64,000 nt of DNA from Thecamonas trahens ATCC 50062 (Eukaryota; Apusozoa; Apusomonadida; Apusomonadidae). Of the stretch, positions 60,071-64,000 are shown one piece after another. Each line of letters begins with the position of its first letter. Position 1 is the stretch's first letter. The position numbers and the translations under genes are program-made. The notes beneath the pieces are model-generated. The model worked only from the letters and a program-made list of their open reading frames with translations. It was not told the DNA's origin and ran no database searches. The stretch covers positions 168,021 to 232,020 of the forward strand of contig NW_013657676.1 of assembly GCF_000142905.1 (NCBI RefSeq), given 5' to 3'.

Positions 60071-62611
60071 ATGCCCCGTTCTTCGGCCTTGTGGCAGCTT
60101 GTCACGCACCAGAACAGAGAGGCTCCTTGCTGCAGGCTCTGCGGCAAGCAGATTAGCCTCAACAGTTTCAAGTCGACCTCAAATATCAAAAGCCACTTCC
60201 GAAACGCCCACAGCGAGGTGCTGTCGGCGCTGGACGTTGATGTCCCCACGTCCAGCCAGCAGCTGCAGGCGTACTTCCCCTCGGAAGACCGCTTGAAGGC
60301 TGCAAAGCCGCGCGTTGCGGAATACGCGCTCAAGAGCGTGCTGTACAAGCACCGCTCGTTTGCGTCGATCGAAGACCCGTACCTCGCCCACATGTTCGCT
60401 GTCGCAGTGGGTTTGAGTGCGACGAGCGTGCGCAAGATTCTACCGTGCGAGAAGCACCTGCGTGAGGGTGTACTCGATCGCGTTTTCCTCAAGTACCGCA
60501 CCAAGATGCAGGAGCACATTGGGGACGGGCCTATCTCCCTCATCGTCGATGAGTGGACGTCGTCTGGGACGCGCCATACCTTTCTCGGTGTGTGTGCCCA
60601 GTTCTACAGTTCGGGAGTGCGCATGACAATCCCCATCGGGTTCAAGGCGCTCACCGCCGATCTCATGAACGCTGTTCGCTCAACGTCTGACGACAGCGCC
60701 GAGTACGACACCACATATCTCTCCGCCAACGCCGAGAATCTCGCCAAGGTGGTGAAGCTCTGTGTGACAGAGTTCGGGATTGACTGGGTCCAGGTAGTCG
60801 CCTTGTCTAGCGACACAACGGCGCTCATGCCCCGGATGACAAAGCGCTTCCTCGAACTCCCGTGGCATCCATGTCTCTCCCACCGCATTCAGCGCATCGT
60901 CGGTGACGTGCTCAAGGCGGTACAGGCTGACAGTGAGCTGGATCCTGCCTTGGTGCAAACAGACTTGGTCTCGAGCCGTGACACGGCCGTACTCGAGATG
61001 GGCGGGGTAGGCGAGGACACGGACGACGAGGACGTCGAAAACGAGGATGGGTTCTCGGAGGTGGCATCGTTGTCGTCGTCAGAGTGGCCGACGCTGAGTG
61101 ATACCGTTGCATCCGATGACTTTGCCTCTGCCCCGCTCGTGGGAAGCACTGACGCAATTTCTAAGCTGCGCCGCCTTGTCTCTTTCATCTCTCGCTCGTC
61201 CAAGGCCAAGCGCACGATGCGCCACTTCATCAACAAGAAGAACATCGAGGCTACGCACGCATACAAGTCCGCGCTGAACTCATATGAGATGGATGTCCAG
61301 CTTGGTCAAGTAACCGTGGATGACAAACCGTCTCCACCCGTCCTGGTAACATACACGTCGTTGCGGCCGGACGTGAGTACTCGCTGGGGCTCGACGGTGA
61401 CTATGCTGGAACGGGCGTCGAGGATGAAGGATGCCGTGGATTTTGTTTCGACTGAGATCGCGGGTGCCCCGGCTAAGTTGACCGCGAGCGAGTGGGACGA
61501 GGTACATGACGCTGTGGAGGTACTCCTCACGATCAACAACTCGTGCGTCATGTCTCAGACGTCCGATATGTCGTCCTCCCTTTCGCTCCTTACGATGGTG
61601 GGGATTGTGGACGATCTGGCAGAGCTCAAGATCAACAACGAGGATATCCCTAGGATCCAACAGCTGTGCGACATCGCCACCCAGGCAGTGTACAAACAGG
61701 TTGCGTACTTGTACAAAGAGGATGCGTGCCTCTTTGCTCTCCTTATTGACACGACTGTCACCAAGGACGACCTTATGTATGTCCAGGGAGTTGTCGCCGA
61801 CGCCAACAACTCGCTTGGTGTGCGCCATCTGGCGACCGCTGCTGAGGTCCACCATGACATGTGGCGTCGCTTGGCAGACGTCCTTGAGCCCAAGCTCCTG
61901 GACATTCTATCCACGCTCCCGTCGCATACTGCGGCGTCATCGAGCGGAGCGAGCAACACGCTGCCGCAAGAATCGCGGGACCCCACGTACTTTTCCCCGA
62001 GTATGTCTGCTGCCGGTGGGCCATCCAAGGTGGTAATGGCTGAGCCGGCTTCATCGCCACAGGCGCGCTCGCGGATGGCCGCGGAGCGCGAGGCGCGCGC
62101 TCGTAACATTGCCAAGCGCGAGAAGAACGCGGGGAAGCGCCTGCGCGCGAAGAGCGTTGATGAGGTTCGCGGCTGCAAGGTGCGAAAGATGACGGTGAAC
62201 GATACGCCTGCGTCTGTGGCTTCGTTCAGCAACTACAAGCTCGTCGAAGTGTTCTGCAAGGTTCTCACGGCTACGTTGTACAACAGTCGGCTAATCTCTA
62301 CCTCTTCAAGTTTGTCCGTAGGCGACGTGTTGGCTAAGTTTGAGGACGTGTGCGTCGGTCTCGAGTCTCGCAAGAACTGGAACCGCAAGGCTGACGTACG
62401 GCGGATCCAGGTGCTGTGTGCGAGGTTCCGCTTGTGGGGCCAGGGGATCCTTCTTCCATCGGCCTCCGCTGCCAGCGTCGAACGGCTCAACTCGGTGGCG
62501 ACAGACATGATGACGAGGAAGCGGAACCGCCTCTCGGCTCTGCGCGCCGAGAAGATGATGCTCCTGCGTGCATGGATGCTTTTCGACTTTGAGCTGACGA
62601 AGAAACTGTAG
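60071..62611 (+). CDS. hAT transposase with BED zinc finger
   Basis: 846 residues without a break. BED-type finger at ~19-46 (CCRLCGKQ ... SHFRNAHSE). RNase H-like core: first Asp in SLIVDEWTSSGTRHTFLG (~159), second in VVALSSDTTALM (~243), the CxxH in WHPCLSHRIQRI (~265-268), and the catalytic Glu in SAASVERLNSVATDMM near the C-terminal dimerisation region (~805). Helical insertion domain between. Catalyses cut-and-paste transposition of the enclosing element by binding its ends. The gene spans from 122 bp inside the left end to 81 bp from the right end; codon use looks less GC-biased than neighbours, as expected for a mobile element. Confidence 0.95.
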   Translation: MPRSSALWQLVTHQNREAPCCRLCGKQISLNSFKSTSNIKSHFRNAHSEVLSALDVDVPTSSQQLQAYFPSEDRLKAAKPRVAEYALKSVLYKHRSFASIEDPYLAHMFAVAVGLSATSVRKILPCEKHLREGVLDRVFLKYRTKMQEHIGDGPISLIVDEWTSSGTRHTFLGVCAQFYSSGVRMTIPIGFKALTADLMNAVRSTSDDSAEYDTTYLSANAENLAKVVKLCVTEFGIDWVQVVALSSDTTALMPRMTKRFLELPWHPCLSHRIQRIVGDVLKAVQADSELDPALVQTDLVSSRDTAVLEMGGVGEDTDDEDVENEDGFSEVASLSSSEWPTLSDTVASDDFASAPLVGSTDAISKLRRLVSFISRSSKAKRTMRHFINKKNIEATHAYKSALNSYEMDVQLGQVTVDDKPSPPVLVTYTSLRPDVSTRWGSTVTMLERASRMKDAVDFVSTEIAGAPAKLTASEWDEVHDAVEVLLTINNSCVMSQTSDMSSSLSLLTMVGIVDDLAELKINNEDIPRIQQLCDIATQAVYKQVAYLYKEDACLFALLIDTTVTKDDLMYVQGVVADANNSLGVRHLATAAEVHHDMWRRLADVLEPKLLDILSTLPSHTAASSSGASNTLPQESRDPTYFSPSMSAAGGPSKVVMAEPASSPQARSRMAAEREARARNIAKREKNAGKRLRAKSVDEVRGCKVRKMTVNDTPASVASFSNYKLVEVFCKVLTATLYNSRLISTSSSLSVGDVLAKFEDVCVGLESRKNWNRKADVRRIQVLCARFRLWGQGILLPSASAASVERLNSVATDMMTRKRNRLSALRAEKMMLLRAWMLFDFELTKKL

Positions 62612-62676
62612 TGACGATACGCATCAGCTGTTAGTCATTTAGTCAGTCATTAGAATCAGTTAGTTAGTCACAGTAA

Positions 62677-62692
62677 GCCGTTCCGTTCACTG
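62677..62692 (-). repeat. Right terminal inverted repeat of hAT
   Basis: On the minus strand CAGTGAACGGAACGGC, pairing with the left end at 14 of 16 positions. Confidence 0.9.
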
Positions 62693-62700
62693 TCCGCAGC
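62693..62700. other. Right 8-bp target-site duplication of the hAT element
   Basis: TCCGCAGC, exact copy of 59941-59948. Confidence 0.92.
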
Positions 62701-62959
62701 CGGACCGAGCCTGCGTGCTGATGGCTGAGCGCGACGGAAAGGATGGCGCCGAGCACTAGGAACGAACGAACGAAAGAAGGAATGAACAAACGAAAGAACG
62801 ACCGACCGAACGAACGAACGAACGAACGATGGCACCCAAAAAAAGGCAACGGCTGGGAAGAAGACGACGGACAGACACGACAAGGACGGAGGACGGGGAG
62901 GGGGGGGGGGGGGGGAGGAAGGGAAAGCCGGTCACACTTTACTTCGGCAACCAAATAGG
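62701..62959. promoter_or_regulatory. SCAR side of the interrupted divergent promoter
   Basis: 259 bp between the element and the SCAR start. It carries an (ACGA/AACG)n-rich array at 62759-62830 and a poly-G run at 62895-62915. Removing the transposon and one duplication would leave about 426 bp between the M16 and SCAR starts. Confidence 0.5.
62759..62830 (+). repeat. AACG/AAAG tetranucleotide-type array
   Basis: Imperfect CGAA/GAAC repeats, similar to stretches at 35228-35262 and 40391-40428 in other divergent promoters. Confidence 0.8.
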
Positions 62960-64000
62960 ATGACCATTGTGAAGCGGCACGTGTTCTCGACAGAGCACTA
63001 TGTGCGGTATGCGACAACGACGGGCGGGGCGTCGCTGCTGCAGGAGATCTCGCAGACGCACTGCGTCGGCCTTATCCACCAGCTCTCGTGGCTGGCGGGC
63101 TTTGCTGGCGAGCTGTTCAACGAGCTGTTCAAGGAGGCAGCGTCGACGTTTGAGCGGATTCAGGCGCTGCAGACGCGGACGTCTGTGGCGACTGAGCTCT
63201 GCTTCCGGTCCAAGGAGATTATGGTGGAGATGTCGACGTCTTCGCTCGTCTCCAACCCGGCGGTGCAGACATCGTGGAAGGAGAACGGGGTGCAGAGCTG
63301 GAAGCAGCAGCTGCTCCTGCCGACCTCGCGGCCGCCGTCAATTGTGGCTGCATTTGAGGCGGCGTCGGCGCCGCCGGCGTTCGATCTCCTCGACCCGTTC
63401 ACCGACGACCAGACGCCGGGTGGGGCCATGAAAAAGTACACCAACCCGGACTTCTTCATCGAGCAGTGGGTCAAGCTGCTGATGGAGCAGCGCGAGAAGG
63501 CGATTGCCGAGCGCAAGGCGCGGCGCAAGAACCGCAAGAAGAAGAAGAAGGCCGGCGACAAGGAGGCCAAGGTAGAGGCCAAAAAGGTCAAGGTCAAGGA
63601 GTTCAAGAACCTCGACATTGGCGTCAAGGTCAAGGAGAAGCGCGAAAAGGTGCCGTACGACGACCACGTTGCCCGCCCGCAGCTGGTCCTCGACGAGGAT
63701 GGTCGCGAGCACATGCAGTTTGTCATGCTCCCGCCCGGCGAGTACCGCGAGTTTGCCGTCGCCGAGCAGGTTGCTGTCCAGGAGGTCGAGGTTGTGCTAG
63801 AGAATGCACCTACTGGCGCGACCTCGCTCAACGTCGACGGCGCCCTGACCGCCGATGCCACTGCCGAGGAGGCGGAGGCTGCTGCTGCTCTCGCTGCCGA
63901 GGGCCACGCCTCGGTCGTCAAGGACGGCGGCGCGTACGTGCCGCCTGCCGGTGGCTCGTCATCGGCTGCCGCCGCGCCGCCGCCACCACCGCCGCCTCCG
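62960..64000 (+). CDS. SCAR/WAVE homologue, C-terminus outside window
   Basis: 347 residues seen, starting MTIVKRHVFSTEHYVRY. The SCAR homology domain is clear: SLLQEISQTHCVGLIHQLSWL, AGELFNELFKEAASTFERI, then the 'YTNPDFFIEQW' signature (~160). Next come a Lys-rich basic region (ERKARRKNRKKKKKAG), an acidic stretch, Ala-rich linker and, at the window end, a poly-Pro run. The expected WH2 and acidic Arp2/3-binding segments lie beyond 64000. Family role: pentameric SCAR complex, activated by Rac to trigger Arp2/3 branched actin at the plasma membrane. The WH1 domain of WASP is absent, confirming SCAR. The gene is downstream of the hAT insertion. Confidence 0.93.
   Translation, partial: MTIVKRHVFSTEHYVRYATTTGGASLLQEISQTHCVGLIHQLSWLAGFAGELFNELFKEAASTFERIQALQTRTSVATELCFRSKEIMVEMSTSSLVSNPAVQTSWKENGVQSWKQQLLLPTSRPPSIVAAFEAASAPPAFDLLDPFTDDQTPGGAMKKYTNPDFFIEQWVKLLMEQREKAIAERKARRKNRKKKKKAGDKEAKVEAKKVKVKEFKNLDIGVKVKEKREKVPYDDHVARPQLVLDEDGREHMQFVMLPPGEYREFAVAEQVAVQEVEVVLENAPTGATSLNVDGALTADATAEEAEAAAALAAEGHASVVKDGGAYVPPAGGSSSAAAAPPPPPPPP

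Larger units (their letters stand above)
59949..62692 (+). mobile_element. Complete hAT transposon (2744 bp)
   Basis: Ends are inverted repeats: left CAGTGTACGGAACGAC, right end read inwards CAGTGAACGGAACGGC (14 of 16 match), beginning CAGTG as in many hATs. Both are flanked by the exact 8-bp duplication TCCGCAGC. Subterminal TAGTCA motifs occur five times at 59967-60012 and three times at 62632-62670, likely transposase-binding sites. A single uninterrupted transposase gene fills the interior, so the copy may be recent and potentially autonomous. It interrupts the divergent intergenic region between the M16 peptidase and SCAR genes. Confidence 0.93.

Noticed and set aside
62664-63017. Minus-strand frame rich in Phe/Ser/Arg repeats near the SCAR promoter
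   Set aside because: It is the translation of the AACG/AAAG array, not a gene.
1-64000. tRNA, rRNA, CRISPR or bacterial operon signals
   Set aside because: None seen by eye on either strand; spliced eukaryotic genes dominate.

Overview
The window looks like nuclear DNA of a gene-dense, GC-rich, free-living flagellate or amoeboflagellate protist. The evidence is spliced genes (one complete GT-AG intron in a Rap/Ras-like gene, one in an AGC kinase), an IP3 receptor, SARAF, SCAR/WAVE, an RA-PH-AGC kinase, MSH6 and VID27. The combination, with very high GC and C-rich introns, resembles an apusomonad such as Thecamonas; that placement is inference. No tRNA, rRNA, CRISPR or bacterial operon was seen. 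Three 100-N scaffold gaps sit in low-complexity sequence.

Layout. 0-5.3 kb: an RA-PH-AGC (Akt-like) kinase cut by the left edge (-), a macrodomain-SirTM sirtuin fusion (+) and a GLTP/ACD11-type lipid transfer protein (+). 5.4-12.1 kb: a low-complexity BTB/Skp1-like protein (+), a secreted Cys-pair repeat protein (-), a C2H2 finger protein (-) and SARAF (+). 12.5-19.3 kb: a degenerate EF-hand/Trp-repeat protein (+), an acidic possibly Iwr1-like protein (-), a UIM-ART (PARP-like) protein (-) divergent from a NADAR protein (+), and a GRAM protein (-). 19.9-31.7 kb: VID27 (+) and a ~3195-residue IP3 receptor (+). 31.7-46.5 kb: a large multi-pass receptor (-), an armadillo-like protein (+), MSH6 (-) divergent from an orphan helical-repeat protein (+), a coiled-coil protein (+), a small probably mitochondrial membrane protein (+) and a tiny coiled-coil exon (-). 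46.9-59.8 kb: a Rap-like GTPase (+), a second large receptor with hemopexin-like, CUB and sushi modules (-), an ankyrin-like/F-box-like protein (+) and an insulin-degrading-enzyme M16 peptidase (-). 59.9-62.7 kb: an apparently complete hAT transposon. 63-64 kb: a SCAR/WAVE homologue cut by the right edge (+).

Themes. Three genes belong to ADP-ribosylation chemistry (Zn-macro/SirTM fusion, PARP-like ART, NADAR), the last two divergent across 369 bp. IP3R and SARAF point to store-operated calcium signalling; RA-PH kinase, Rap and SCAR point to Ras/PI3K/actin signalling. Eight convergent gene pairs have stop codons only 8-103 bp apart, so their transcripts must overlap or end almost at the stop. 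The hAT element has 16-bp inverted ends, an exact 8-bp target duplication and an uninterrupted transposase, and it sits in the divergent promoter between the M16 peptidase and SCAR. Four apparent frame breaks lie in 4-5 bp A/T runs and are each resolved by one extra base, which suggests homopolymer under-calls rather than broken genes.
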